Shown piece by piece: positions 50,456 to 59,436 of a DNA stretch of 64,000 bases. The stretch lies in assembly GCA_019636755.1 (NCBI GenBank), contig JAHBWZ010000009.1:1-64000 (forward strand), read 5' to 3'. The position numbers and the translations under genes are program-made. Position 1 is the stretch's first letter. Every line of letters starts with the position of its first letter. This DNA comes from Phycisphaeraceae bacterium. Its GTDB lineage: Bacteria; Planctomycetota; Phycisphaerae; Phycisphaerales; SM1A02. Below the pieces are notes generated by a model. It was not told where the DNA came from and searched no databases. It saw nothing but the letters and a program-made list of their open reading frames with translations.

Positions 50456-53260
50456 ATGAATCCGCAGCCTCGCGCGGATCTCGCCGTCAACGGCTGGAAC
50501 GCTCCCTACATCGACGAACAGTACCGCCGCTGGCAGGAGGATCCGTCCTCGGTCAGCGCCGACTGGGATGGCTTCTTCCGCGGATTCGACCTCGGCGTCC
50601 GGACCGCGGAGGGCCCGCCCACCGGCGAGCAGGCGCTGGACCACGTCGCCCATACGGGGCAGTCGAAGGTCGACTCGCTCATCTATCACTATCGCGACAT
50701 CGGGCACCTCGCCGCGTCGCTCGATCCGCTGGGTCGCGAGCGCCCGCTGCCGGAGCAGCTCACGCTGGGTTCGTTCGGCCTGGCGGAGGCCGACCTGGAT
50801 CGCCCCTTCGATCCCGGCCACCTGCCGCTCCCCCACCCGTCGCCGCTGCGCGACATCCGCGCGCACCTGGAGGCGACCTACTGCCGCAGCACGGGCGTGG
50901 AGTACATGCACATCCAGGACCGGGAGCAGCGCCGGTGGCTCCAGCGGAAGATGGAGCCGGTGCGCAACCAGCCCGCGTTCACGCCGGAGGATCAGCGATG
51001 GATCCTCTCCGCCCTCATCGAGGCGGACGGGTTCGAGAACTTCCTTGACACGCGGTTCCGGGGCAAGAAGCGCTTCGGGCTGGACGGCGGCGAGTCGCTC
51101 ATCCCGATGATCCGCGCGCTCTGTGACCTCGGCCCCTCGCAGGGTGCGGAGGAGTTCGTCTTCGCGATGGCGCATCGCGGCCGCCTGAACGTCCTGGTCA
51201 ACATCCTGCACAAGTCGTACGACCAGATCTTCACCGAATTCGATGAGGCCTGGGGCGACGACTTCGTGGAAGGCGGCGGTGACGTCAAGTACCACCGCGG
51301 CTACAGCGGCGACGTCCCGACGCGCGACGGCGGCACCGTCCACCTCTCGCTCTCGCCGAATCCGTCGCACCTGGAGTTCGTGAACTCCGTCGCCCTGGGC
51401 CGGACGCGGGCGAAGCAGCGTCTCCGCCGCGACCGCGAACGGACCTGCTGCGTACCGCTCATCATCCACGGCGACGCGGCGTTTCCCGGACAGGGCATCG
51501 TCGCCGAGTGCTTCAACATGATGCGCCTGGACGGCTACACCGTCGGCGGCGCGGTCCACATGGTCATCAACAACCAGATCGGCTTCACCACCGATCCGTC
51601 GGACGCGCACAGCGGCCGATACTGCACCGACATCGCGAAGATGGCGGGCGCCCCGATCTTCCACGTGAACGGCGACGATCCGGAAGCGTGCGTCGCGGCC
51701 GCCCGCCTCGCCCTGGAGTTCCGGCAGCAGTTCCACAACGACGTCGTGATCGACATGTGGTGCTACCGGCGGCACGGACACAACGAGGGCGACGAGCCGA
51801 CCTTCACACAACCGCTCATGTACGAGGCCATCCGGAAGCATCCGCGCGTCGTCGAGACGTACGCGGCGCGCCTGATCGCGGCGGGCATCGTGGAGCAGGC
51901 CGCGTATGACGCCGAGTCAGCACTCACGCGCGCCCGCATGGACGAGGCGCAGACACGGACGCGCGAGAACCCGGTCGAGCCGAACATTCCCGCGTTCCGC
52001 AGCGTCTGGCACGGCCTCACCGGCGCCTACAACGACGATCCGGTCGACACCGGCGCGTCGCGCGACGCCCTCATCCGCGTCTCCGAGGCGCTCGGTCGCG
52101 TGCCGGACGGATTCACGCTGCACCGCAAGCTTGTCCGGCAGTGGGAGTACCGCCGCGACGCCGTCCGGACCGACCAGCCGATCGACTGGGCCCTTGCCGA
52201 ACTGCTCGCGTACGGCACGCTGCTGACCGAGGGTCACCCGGTCCGGCTCACGGGACAGGACGTGGAGCGCGGCACGTTCAGCCACCGGCACGCCGTCGTC
52301 GTCGATCAGAAGACCGGCGCTGCCTGGCGCCCCCTCGACCACGTGGATCCGGCACAGGCGCGCATCTGCATCCACAACAGTCCGCTCACCGAGTCGGCCT
52401 GCCTCGGGTTCGAGTACGGCTACTCGCTGGGCGATCCCAACATGTTCGTGATCTGGGAAGCGCAGTTCGGCGACTTCGCCAACGGCGCGCAGGTCATCAT
52501 CGACCAGTTCATCGCCTCCGCCGAGACGAAGTGGCGGCGACACAGCGGCCTGACGCTCTTCCTGCCCCACGGGTACGAGGGGCAGGGCCCCGAGCACTCC
52601 TCCGCGCGGCTGGAGCGTTTCCTGATCCTCTGTGCGGGGGACGACATGCAGGTGGTCTACCCGACCACGCCGGCACAGATGTTCCACCTGATGCGCCGGC
52701 AGATGAAGCGGAACTTCCGAAAGCCTCTCGTCGTCATGACGCCGAAGAGCCTGCTTCGCAATCCACAGGCCGTGAGCACCACCGGGGAATTGGTCTCCGG
52801 CGCCTTCCGGCTGGTCATCGATGATCCGGCGGTCACGGATCCGCGCCGCATCCAGCGGCTGATCCTCTGCACCGGCAAGATCTGGTACGAACTCGCCGCC
52901 CACCGCGACCAGGTCGGCGCGAATGACGTCGCGATCGTCCGGATCGAACAGCTCTTCCCGCTGTCGAAGTCGTTCCTCGATCCGATCTTCGAGCGGTACG
53001 GCCACTGCAGCGACATCGTCTGGGCGCAGGAGGAGCCGAAGAACATGGGCGCGTGGCGCCACATGGATGCGCTGCTGCGCGAGTACTATGACGACCTGCG
53101 GATCCGCTATGTCGGCCGCGATCCCAACTCCTCCCCCGCCGAGGGCTCCACGAAGATGCATGCGCAGCTCCAGGAGCGCATCATGCGGAACGCGGTCGGC
53201 ATCGGCAGCGACCGCGAGTCGCCCGCCTCGGCGCGGCCCGCGCAGCCCATGACCGCCTGA
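50456..53260 (+). CDS. sucA: 2-oxoglutarate dehydrogenase E1 component
   Basis: A 934-residue thiamine-diphosphate-dependent decarboxylase of the citric acid cycle. The N-terminal NGWNAPYIDEQYRRWQEDPSSV is the region that binds E2. Conserved blocks include EFVFAMAHRGRLNVL, GDVKYHRGYSGD, LSPNPSHLEFVNSV, HGDAAFPGQG and NNQIGFTTDP (active-site/ThDP), and the late SSARLERFL and AQEEPKNMGAW segments. Length matches the family. Followed after 54 bases by sucB, so both core subunits are co-transcribed; lpd (E3) is not in the window. Confidence 0.97.
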   Translation: MNPQPRADLAVNGWNAPYIDEQYRRWQEDPSSVSADWDGFFRGFDLGVRTAEGPPTGEQALDHVAHTGQSKVDSLIYHYRDIGHLAASLDPLGRERPLPEQLTLGSFGLAEADLDRPFDPGHLPLPHPSPLRDIRAHLEATYCRSTGVEYMHIQDREQRRWLQRKMEPVRNQPAFTPEDQRWILSALIEADGFENFLDTRFRGKKRFGLDGGESLIPMIRALCDLGPSQGAEEFVFAMAHRGRLNVLVNILHKSYDQIFTEFDEAWGDDFVEGGGDVKYHRGYSGDVPTRDGGTVHLSLSPNPSHLEFVNSVALGRTRAKQRLRRDRERTCCVPLIIHGDAAFPGQGIVAECFNMMRLDGYTVGGAVHMVINNQIGFTTDPSDAHSGRYCTDIAKMAGAPIFHVNGDDPEACVAAARLALEFRQQFHNDVVIDMWCYRRHGHNEGDEPTFTQPLMYEAIRKHPRVVETYAARLIAAGIVEQAAYDAESALTRARMDEAQTRTRENPVEPNIPAFRSVWHGLTGAYNDDPVDTGASRDALIRVSEALGRVPDGFTLHRKLVRQWEYRRDAVRTDQPIDWALAELLAYGTLLTEGHPVRLTGQDVERGTFSHRHAVVVDQKTGAAWRPLDHVDPAQARICIHNSPLTESACLGFEYGYSLGDPNMFVIWEAQFGDFANGAQVIIDQFIASAETKWRRHSGLTLFLPHGYEGQGPEHSSARLERFLILCAGDDMQVVYPTTPAQMFHLMRRQMKRNFRKPLVVMTPKSLLRNPQAVSTTGELVSGAFRLVIDDPAVTDPRRIQRLILCTGKIWYELAAHRDQVGANDVAIVRIEQLFPLSKSFLDPIFERYGHCSDIVWAQEEPKNMGAWRHMDALLREYYDDLRIRYVGRDPNSSPAEGSTKMHAQLQERIMRNAVGIGSDRESPASARPAQPMTA

Positions 53261-53314
53261 ATCCACTCTCACCCCCCCGGAGGGGCGGACACCGCCCGGG
53301 ATCGCCTACACGCC

Positions 53315-54595
53315 ATGTCTCCGATCGAAATCACCATTCCAAGTCCCGGCGAATCGATCACCGAAGTCGTCCTCGGCCCCTGGCGCCACGGCAGCGGCGC
53401 ATGGGTGGAGAAGGACGAGTCGCTGGTCGAGATCGAGTCCGACAAGGTGACGCTCGACATCCCGGCGCCGGAGGCCGGGCTCCTGACCGTCACCGCGCAG
53501 GAAGGCGATGAACTCCGCGTCGGCGACGTGATCGGGACGATCGATCCCGCCGCATCGCGACCGGCCGGCGCCGATCGCGCAAACGCGGCACCGTCGGCGT
53601 CTGCCTCCGCGGTGGAGGTCGCCACCGCCACCACCGCCGCCGCGGTTCCCGCGGCGCCCGGCGGCGGACGCGCCACCCCGCTGGCGCGCAAGGTCGCCGC
53701 GGATCGCGGCGTGGACCTCGCGCGCCTCCCGGGAACCGGGCCGTCGGGACGCGTGACCAGGTCCGATGTGCTCGCCGCGGCCGCCGTACCCGCGGCCGCG
53801 CCGGCCGGCGGGACGCGTCCGGATGTCCCCGCCGTGCGCACGGCGCCGGTCGTCGTCGCGACGCCGGACGGGACCGGCGGCGCGATGCGGGGAACGCGGC
53901 GGGAGAAGATGAGCCGGCTGCGCCAGCGCGTGGCCGAGCGACTGGTCCAGGCGCAGCACACCGCCGCCATGCTCACCACGTTCAACGAGGTGGACATGAC
54001 GGAGATCATGCGCCTCCGCTCGATCCACAAGGACGCCTTCCAGGAACTGCACGGCGTCTCCCTCGGCTTCATGAGCTTCTTCGTCAAGGCATGCGTGTCG
54101 GCGCTGCAGACGTACACCGGCATCAACGCCTTCATCGACGGTGACGAGATCGAGTCTCACGACTTCTGCGACATCTCCATCGCCGTCGGTACGCCGAAGG
54201 GCCTGGTCGTCCCGGTGGTCCGGAACGCTGAACGTCTCTCGTTCGCGGGCATCGAGTCGGCGATCCGCGACCTGGCCACCCGTGCCCGCGAGGGCCGGCT
54301 GACGATGGATGACATGACCGGCGGCACGTTCACCATCTCCAACGGCGGCGTGTACGGCTCGCTGCTGTCGACGCCCATCCTGAATCCGCCGCAGTCCGGC
54401 ATCCTGGGCATGCACAAGATCATGAAGCGGGCGGTGGAGGATCCCCGGAACCCCGGCCAGATCGTGCTGCGCCCGATGATGTACCTGGCACTCTCCTACG
54501 ACCACCGGATCGTCGACGGTGAACAGGCCGTGCGCTTCCTGGTGCACGTCAAGGAGCGGCTGGAGAACCCGGAGCGACTGCTGCTGGGGATGTGA
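53315..54595 (+). CDS. sucB: Dihydrolipoamide succinyltransferase (E2)
   Basis: A 426-residue E2 subunit. A single N-terminal lipoyl domain (about 2-77) with the lipoylated lysine in [13 protein letters not shown]; a linker rich in Ala and Thr; an E3/E1-binding domain (about 127-165, [28 protein letters not shown]); and the catalytic domain (about 195-426) with SYDHRIVDG carrying the active His and Asp. The [33 protein letters not shown] stretch fits the succinyl (not acetyl) group. Second gene of the sucAB operon. Confidence 0.96.
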   Translation: MSPIEITIPSPGESITEVVLGPWRHGSGAWVEKDESLVEIESDKVTLDIPAPEAGLLTVTAQEGDELRVGDVIGTIDPAASRPAGADRANAAPSASASAVEVATATTAAAVPAAPGGGRATPLARKVAADRGVDLARLPGTGPSGRVTRSDVLAAAAVPAAAPAGGTRPDVPAVRTAPVVVATPDGTGGAMRGTRREKMSRLRQRVAERLVQAQHTAAMLTTFNEVDMTEIMRLRSIHKDAFQELHGVSLGFMSFFVKACVSALQTYTGINAFIDGDEIESHDFCDISIAVGTPKGLVVPVVRNAERLSFAGIESAIRDLATRAREGRLTMDDMTGGTFTISNGGVYGSLLSTPILNPPQSGILGMHKIMKRAVEDPRNPGQIVLRPMMYLALSYDHRIVDGEQAVRFLVHVKERLENPERLLLGM

Positions 54596-54624
54596 CCCGC
54601 CGCGCACCCGCGCGCCGCACCGGA

Positions 54625-55098
54625 TCACGTCGGCGGGAACATGGCGCGGGCGGCCGCTTCCATCTCCTCGGGCGTGCGGTCCACCTGGTGCGTCGCGAAC
54701 GCCCACGAGTGACCGAACGGATCCGTCACCAGGCCGTAGCGATCGCCCCAGAACATGTCCGCCGGCGGCATGGTGACGGTCGCACCGGCCTCCTGCGCGC
54801 GCCGGACGGCCGCATCGCAGTCCTGCACGTACCGGTGGATGGTGACGGGCGTGGCGCCGAGCGCCCGGGGGGAGCGCGCCTGTCCGCCGCACATCTCCGG
54901 AAAGTCATCGGCCAGGAAGATCACGTGGTCGCCGATCCGGATCTCCGCGTGCATGATCCGGTGATCGCCCGGCATGGTCATGCGGCAGATCTCGCTCGCG
55001 CCGAATGCCCTCGCGTAGAACGCGATCGCATCCGCACACGGATCACAGACGAGATGCGGAATGAAACCCTCGAGTCCGGGCGGGATGGCTGCGGTCAT
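54625..55098 (-). CDS. VOC-family protein (glyoxalase/PhnB-like)
   Basis: A 157-residue member of the vicinal oxygen chelate superfamily of the PhnB/YycE-like type: FIPHLVCDPCADAIAFYARAFGA, MHAEIRIGDHVIFLADD, HRYVQDCDAAVRRAQEAGA and the closing FWGDRYGLVTDPFGHSWAFATH. Enzymatic role unknown; the metal ligands are not obvious. AAGGAG lies 6 bases before the ATG at 55098, which discounts a longer frame to 55179. Convergent with sucB, 30 bases apart. Confidence 0.88.
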   Translation of the reverse strand: MTAAIPPGLEGFIPHLVCDPCADAIAFYARAFGASEICRMTMPGDHRIMHAEIRIGDHVIFLADDFPEMCGGQARSPRALGATPVTIHRYVQDCDAAVRRAQEAGATVTMPPADMFWGDRYGLVTDPFGHSWAFATHQVDRTPEEMEAAARAMFPPT

Positions 55099-55218
55099 GA
55101 TCGGCTCCTTCGCGCGGCGCCCGCGCTTCGTGCGCGAGGCATTGGAGCAGGGATGCCGCGCCCCGGCAACCGCCGGCACAGATCGCGTCCGCCGCCGGCG
55201 CGCGCCGGGCGGTGCCGC

Positions 55219-57012
55219 TCAGTGCCGAACGGCGCTGGCGAGGCCGCCTCTCGGCACCACCACGCCGGCAGGCTTGTCGGGATGGACGCCGAGGTACCGC
55301 AGCGAGGCGTCCATGATGTCGCGGACGACGGGGCCGGCGGCGCGACCGCCCTTGTAGTCGCCGCGCGATCGATCGGGATCATCGACCACGACGAGCACGA
55401 TGAGCCGCGGATGCTCGTACGGGGCGCCGGCGATGAAGGAGGAGGTGTACCGATCCCGGAAGTAGCCGCCCTTCGGGTTGACGAGTTCCGCGGTGCCGGA
55501 CTTCCCGAAGAGCCGGTAAAGGTGCGATTCCGCGGGACGCCCGGTACCGTCGAGCATGACGTCGCGCATGACCTCGCGGGTCAGCCGGGCGATGCCCGGA
55601 TCGATCGCGGTCCGCGCGACCGGCGGATCCAGTTCGCCCGGCTCCACCGCCGTCATGCGCAGCGAGACGATCCGTCCGTCGTCGCGGCAGAACGCGGAGA
55701 ACGCGCGCACCATCTGGACGGGCGTCACCGCGATCTCGTGGCCCATCGCGACCGACGACTGCGTGTAGTTGGTCCACTTCTGCGCCGACTGCACGAAGCC
55801 GGGGATCTCGCCGGGGACGCCGCAGCGCGTGAGCGTTCCGAAACCGAACGCCCGGACCGCGTCCTGCAGCTGCCGGTGGGAAAGCCGCTCGGACGCGATC
55901 GCCATCCCGGAGTTCATCGACTTGACCAGCACCTTCCGCCACGTGGACGGCCCGTAGAACCAGTCGTCGCGGATGAGGCGCCCGTACCCGGTGCGGTACC
56001 CCGTATGCACGGGGGTCGGCAGTTCCTCGTCCAGTGCAAGCAGGCCGTGCATCGTCGCCGTCGCCCAGGCGAACGGCTTGAAGGTGGAACCCGGTTCGTA
56101 CTGGTCGGTCACGCAGCGGTTGCGCCCGAGCGCGGGATCGATGTCCCGGAAGGGATCCTCGAGCGGATTCGTGAAGCCCGGGCGCGGCGGCGCGATGACG
56201 TCGTGCATCGCCAGGATCTCACCGCTGATCGTGTCGAGCACCACCGCGCGGACGCCCGCGGCATTCCGCTCGACCAGCGCCTGCTGCAGCCGGTCCTCGA
56301 CGATCTGCTGGATCACCAGGTCGATGCTCAGGCGCAGGGGCTCGCCCGGCGCGCCGGGCCGGTAGTCGTCGCGTTCCACCCAGAGCGGGCGCCGCTTCGA
56401 ATCCCGCAGGAAGATCGCTTCGCCATGCCTGGGTGCGAGGAGGGCGTTGAAGCGCCGTTCGGCGCCGGAGCGGCCGTCGTGGTCGTGGTCCACGTGACCG
56501 GTGAGCGCGGCGCCGACGCCGCCGTGGTGCGTTTCACGGACCAGACGCATCTCCAGTCCCACGCCGGGCAGCGGCGGCATGGACCGGATCCGCTCCAGTG
56601 CATGGTCGTCCAGCAGGTGACGGATCCGGACATACCGCACGCCCTCGGCCACCTGGAGCAGCCGGTCGATCCCGGCGGGATCGCCGCCGATGCGCTGCGC
56701 CAGTTCCACCGCGAGCGTCGCGAGGTCGCCCTTCTGTTCGGCGACCACGGGATCCACGAAGAGCCGGTATCCGCGCCGGCTGGTCGCGAGCAGCCGGCCG
56801 CGCCGGTCCAGCAGGTCCCCGCGGGACTCCATCTCGATGAGCCGGCTCTCCGGAATCCCGACCACGCTCTCCAGGCGCGGATCGGGCTCCACCTTCAGGA
56901 AGAGCACCTTCACGAATGCGGCGAAGATGAGCAGCACGGCCACCGAGCCCCCGGCGCGTGCCCACGCCAGCGTGCGCGCCATCTGCCACTCGCCCGGGTC
57001 AGTCATGATCAC
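55219..57012 (-). CDS. ftsI: Peptidoglycan D,D-transpeptidase FtsI (PBP3)
   Basis: A 597-residue class B penicillin-binding protein for septal peptidoglycan. One N-terminal TM helix (residues 24-43), a pedestal domain, and a transpeptidase domain with the three active-site motifs: STFKP (nucleophile Ser), SMN (in VKSMNSGMA) and KSGTAE. Presence of an FtsI supports peptidoglycan-based division, as known for Phycisphaerae. The start (ATG 57012 or 57006) overlaps the end of the ftsL-like gene. Last gene of a short division cluster: rsmH, LysM protein, ftsL-like, ftsI. murE, normally next, is absent here. Confidence 0.93.
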   Translation of the reverse strand: MIMTDPGEWQMARTLAWARAGGSVAVLLIFAAFVKVLFLKVEPDPRLESVVGIPESRLIEMESRGDLLDRRGRLLATSRRGYRLFVDPVVAEQKGDLATLAVELAQRIGGDPAGIDRLLQVAEGVRYVRIRHLLDDHALERIRSMPPLPGVGLEMRLVRETHHGGVGAALTGHVDHDHDGRSGAERRFNALLAPRHGEAIFLRDSKRRPLWVERDDYRPGAPGEPLRLSIDLVIQQIVEDRLQQALVERNAAGVRAVVLDTISGEILAMHDVIAPPRPGFTNPLEDPFRDIDPALGRNRCVTDQYEPGSTFKPFAWATATMHGLLALDEELPTPVHTGYRTGYGRLIRDDWFYGPSTWRKVLVKSMNSGMAIASERLSHRQLQDAVRAFGFGTLTRCGVPGEIPGFVQSAQKWTNYTQSSVAMGHEIAVTPVQMVRAFSAFCRDDGRIVSLRMTAVEPGELDPPVARTAIDPGIARLTREVMRDVMLDGTGRPAESHLYRLFGKSGTAELVNPKGGYFRDRYTSSFIAGAPYEHPRLIVLVVVDDPDRSRGDYKGGRAAGPVVRDIMDASLRYLGVHPDKPAGVVVPRGGLASAVRH

Positions 57013-57361
57013 GCCCGCCGTCGCCGCCTCTCAGGCGATCGCCCCGCCGTTCGTGCGGCGGCGCTGCCGCCAGCGGCTCGTTCGTCGGCGCGTCGGCCGG
57101 GCCGTGGTGCGAGGGCAGCGGGAGCGGGATCGGCTCCCACGACCGGTCGCGCATCGAGTCCAGGAGATCGAGTACGCGCTCCGGCCGGCTGATGCGCGCG
57201 GTCTCGCCGCGCACCCGCCAGAGATCGGCGCGACGCTCCTCGACCTCGCGGCGCAGCGTCATGATCCGGTTCGCCTCGCGCAGCCGGTCGGAGCGCACCA
57301 CGAGCAGTTTCGCGGACGCGAGTCCGAGGACCAGGATGATGGTGAGGAGTTTCGCGAACAC
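56999..57361 (-). CDS. FtsL-like division protein
   Basis: A 120-residue protein: TM helix at residues 2-23, then a heptad-rich segment (SDRLREANRIMTLRREVEERRADLWRVRGE) and a Pro/His-rich tail. The topology (short cytoplasmic N-terminus, one TM, periplasmic coiled coil) and the position directly before ftsI are those of FtsL, though FtsL sequences are too variable to prove it. In Escherichia coli FtsL joins FtsB and FtsQ at the septum. It starts 12 bases after the LysM gene and overlaps ftsI. Confidence 0.65.
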   Translation of the reverse strand: MFAKLLTIILVLGLASAKLLVVRSDRLREANRIMTLRREVEERRADLWRVRGETARISRPERVLDLLDSMRDRSWEPIPLPLPSHHGPADAPTNEPLAAAPPHERRGDRLRGGDGGRDHD

Positions 57362-57373
57362 GGGGGTCCGGAC

Positions 57374-58291
57374 TCAGGACTTCGCGGCCGGGATCTTCAG
57401 CACCATGCCGGGGCGCAGGTCGTCCTCGTTCTCCAGCAGATCGCGGTTCGCCTCGAAGATCACGCGGTACCGTCCGGCGCTGCCGAGGTACCTCCGGGCG
57501 ATCGAGGACAGCGTCTCTCCCTCGCGGACCTCGTGCCGCGCGACGGCCGCCGGCGGCGGAGCGCTGCGCGAGGCGCCGCCGGCCGTCGAGGTCGCGGGCG
57601 GCGGCGCCGGGGTCCGGGCCATGTCCGCTGCCCGCGCCGTCGGCGCGGGTTCACCGCGCAGGACATGCGCCTCGGGAATCATGAGCCGCCGGCCGATGTT
57701 GATGCGGTCCGGATCGGTGATGCCGTTGTGCCGGGCGAGCGCCGCGGCGAGCGCGGCATCGCTGTAGTACGTCCGCGCGATGGACGCGAGCGACTCGCCG
57801 CGCGCGACGTGGTGGAATCGATGCGGCGACTGCCCCGGATCGCGCGAGAGCCCTGCCGGCGGTGCCGTTCCGCCGGGGGCCGCGGCCCCCCGGTCCGGTC
57901 GCGATGCGACGCCGGTCGACGGATCGCCGGACCTTGCGCCGCTGCGGCCGTTCCCCATCTCGATGACCATCGGTCCGCCTGCGGTGCCGGCGCCGCCGGT
58001 GACCGCCGCCCCTTCATCGACGGTGTCCGGCGCGGGCAGGTCGGGCCGGGCCAGCGGATCCTCGATGCCGTGGTCGGCCAGCCGCGACTCCCGCGTGTTC
58101 GTGGCGACGAAGTCGGAGATCACGCGATTGGCACGCGTCCCCGATCGCAGCGGATCCTGCACGCGCGCCACGTCCGCCGCCTGCTGCCGGCTCGCGGTGG
58201 AGAAGTGGTCCGACACCAGGATCCCCACGATCAGGATCAGTGCGAATCCGACGACGAGAGCCAGTTTGTTCTCACGAGTCATGGAGGTCAT
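57374..58291 (-). CDS. Membrane-anchored protein with two LysM domains
   Basis: A 305-residue protein. TM anchor near residues 9-27 (NKLALVVGFALILIVGILV), a low-complexity extracytoplasmic linker, LysM 1 (about 155-205, HHVARGESLASIARTYY...INIGRRLMIP) and a C-terminal LysM 2 (about 250-300, HEVREGETLSSIARRYLGS...LRPGMVLKIP). LysM domains bind peptidoglycan. I place the start at 58291 (MTSMTREN) after AGGGAC; ATG 58282 or 58303 are alternatives. Its insertion between rsmH and ftsL/ftsI, where bacteria usually have nothing, suggests a planctomycete-specific septal or cell-wall factor. Confidence 0.85.
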   Translation of the reverse strand: MTSMTRENKLALVVGFALILIVGILVSDHFSTASRQQAADVARVQDPLRSGTRANRVISDFVATNTRESRLADHGIEDPLARPDLPAPDTVDEGAAVTGGAGTAGGPMVIEMGNGRSGARSGDPSTGVASRPDRGAAAPGGTAPPAGLSRDPGQSPHRFHHVARGESLASIARTYYSDAALAAALARHNGITDPDRINIGRRLMIPEAHVLRGEPAPTARAADMARTPAPPPATSTAGGASRSAPPPAAVARHEVREGETLSSIARRYLGSAGRYRVIFEANRDLLENEDDLRPGMVLKIPAAKS

Positions 58292-58360
58292 GCGTCCCTG
58301 CATGCAGCCGCCGGAGGAGCAGGACGCCGCCTGCCGCCGTCCGGGCGCTGCGCCCCGATC

Positions 58361-59353
58361 TCACCCTGTCCTGTCCGATGACCGGGCAACGCCGTCCTGG
58401 CGAAGCCGGATGACACGCAGGCGAGCCGAGCGCGACCGCGGATTCCGCCGCCGCTCCTCCTCGCCCGCCTGGACCGGCTTCCGCGTCAGCGCGGTGGCCA
58501 GTCCCTCCTTCACCAGCCCCGCGAACGATCGCTTGACGCGGCGATCCTCCAGGCTGTGGAAGGCGATGATCCCGATCCGCGCCCCGGGCGCGAGCCAGCC
58601 GACCGGATCGACCGCGCCTCGCCGGATCAGGGCGAGCAGCGCGTCGAGCGCGTCGAGTTCCTCGTTGACCGCAATCCGGAGCGCCATGAACGTCCGCGTG
58701 GCAGGATGCATCCGCGATGTCTTCGCCCGCGCACCATACGCATCCAGCACGAGGCGCGCGAGTTCGGATGTCCTCGTGATCGGCGCGCACGCGCGCGCGG
58801 CCGCAATCTTTCGGGCGATCCGTCGCGCATAGGGCTCCTCGCCCAGGTGGAAGATGACGTCCGCGAGTTCCGACTCCGGGAGGCGGGCGACCAGGTCCGC
58901 CGCCGTCGGGCGCGTCGAACCCGCGGCGGCGTCATAGCGCATGTCCAGCGGACCATCGACCTGGAGGCTGAAGCCCCGGGCGGGATCGTCGACATGCACC
59001 GAGGCATAGCCCAGATCGGCCAGCACCACGTCGGCACGGATGCCCTCGCGCTCCAGCCGGTGGGGTGCGTCCACGAACGAGCCGCGGAACGTCAGGATCC
59101 GCGGCGGCTCCTGGTCGCAGCGTCGTCGCTCCAGGCGGACGCGGTCCGCCGCGAAGGCAAGGTTCTCCGGATCCAGGTCCACCAGCGCGAGCGTGCCGGC
59201 GGGTCCGATCCGCGCCGCCAGCAGGCACGCGTGGCCGCCGCGACCGGCGGTCAGGTCCACCGCACACTCGCCGGTCTTCGGCGCACACAGCGCGTCCACC
59301 TCCGCGGCAAGGACCGGTTCATGCCCGGGATCGTCCGACCGCAGCGACTCCAT
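58361..59353 (-). CDS. rsmH: 16S rRNA m4C1402 methyltransferase
   Basis: A 330-residue MraW/RsmH enzyme that N4-methylates C1402 in the ribosomal P site. It shows GHEPVLAAEVDAL, the SAM-binding DLTAGRGGHA, DLDPENLAFA, VLADLGYASVHVDDPARGFS and the EEPYARRIARKIAAAR and TRTFMALRIAVNEELDALDALL blocks. First gene of the division cluster, with a TACAGT box 9 bases before the ATG and no Shine-Dalgarno. No mraZ precedes it. Confidence 0.95.
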   Translation of the reverse strand: MESLRSDDPGHEPVLAAEVDALCAPKTGECAVDLTAGRGGHACLLAARIGPAGTLALVDLDPENLAFAADRVRLERRRCDQEPPRILTFRGSFVDAPHRLEREGIRADVVLADLGYASVHVDDPARGFSLQVDGPLDMRYDAAAGSTRPTAADLVARLPESELADVIFHLGEEPYARRIARKIAAARACAPITRTSELARLVLDAYGARAKTSRMHPATRTFMALRIAVNEELDALDALLALIRRGAVDPVGWLAPGARIGIIAFHSLEDRRVKRSFAGLVKEGLATALTRKPVQAGEEERRRNPRSRSARLRVIRLRQDGVARSSDRTG

Positions 59354-59362
59354 GCCCGGCGG

Positions 59363-59368
59363 ACTGTA
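59363..59368 (-). promoter_or_regulatory. Leaderless-type -10 box of the division cluster
   Basis: TACAGT on the minus strand, 9 bases before the rsmH ATG. Confidence 0.45.
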
Positions 59369-59436
59369 CCGCGCCGATGCTGCCGTCGAAGCGTGACGCC
59401 GGCGCGGTGACGGACCGCCGACTCCGGCGCCGCGCG

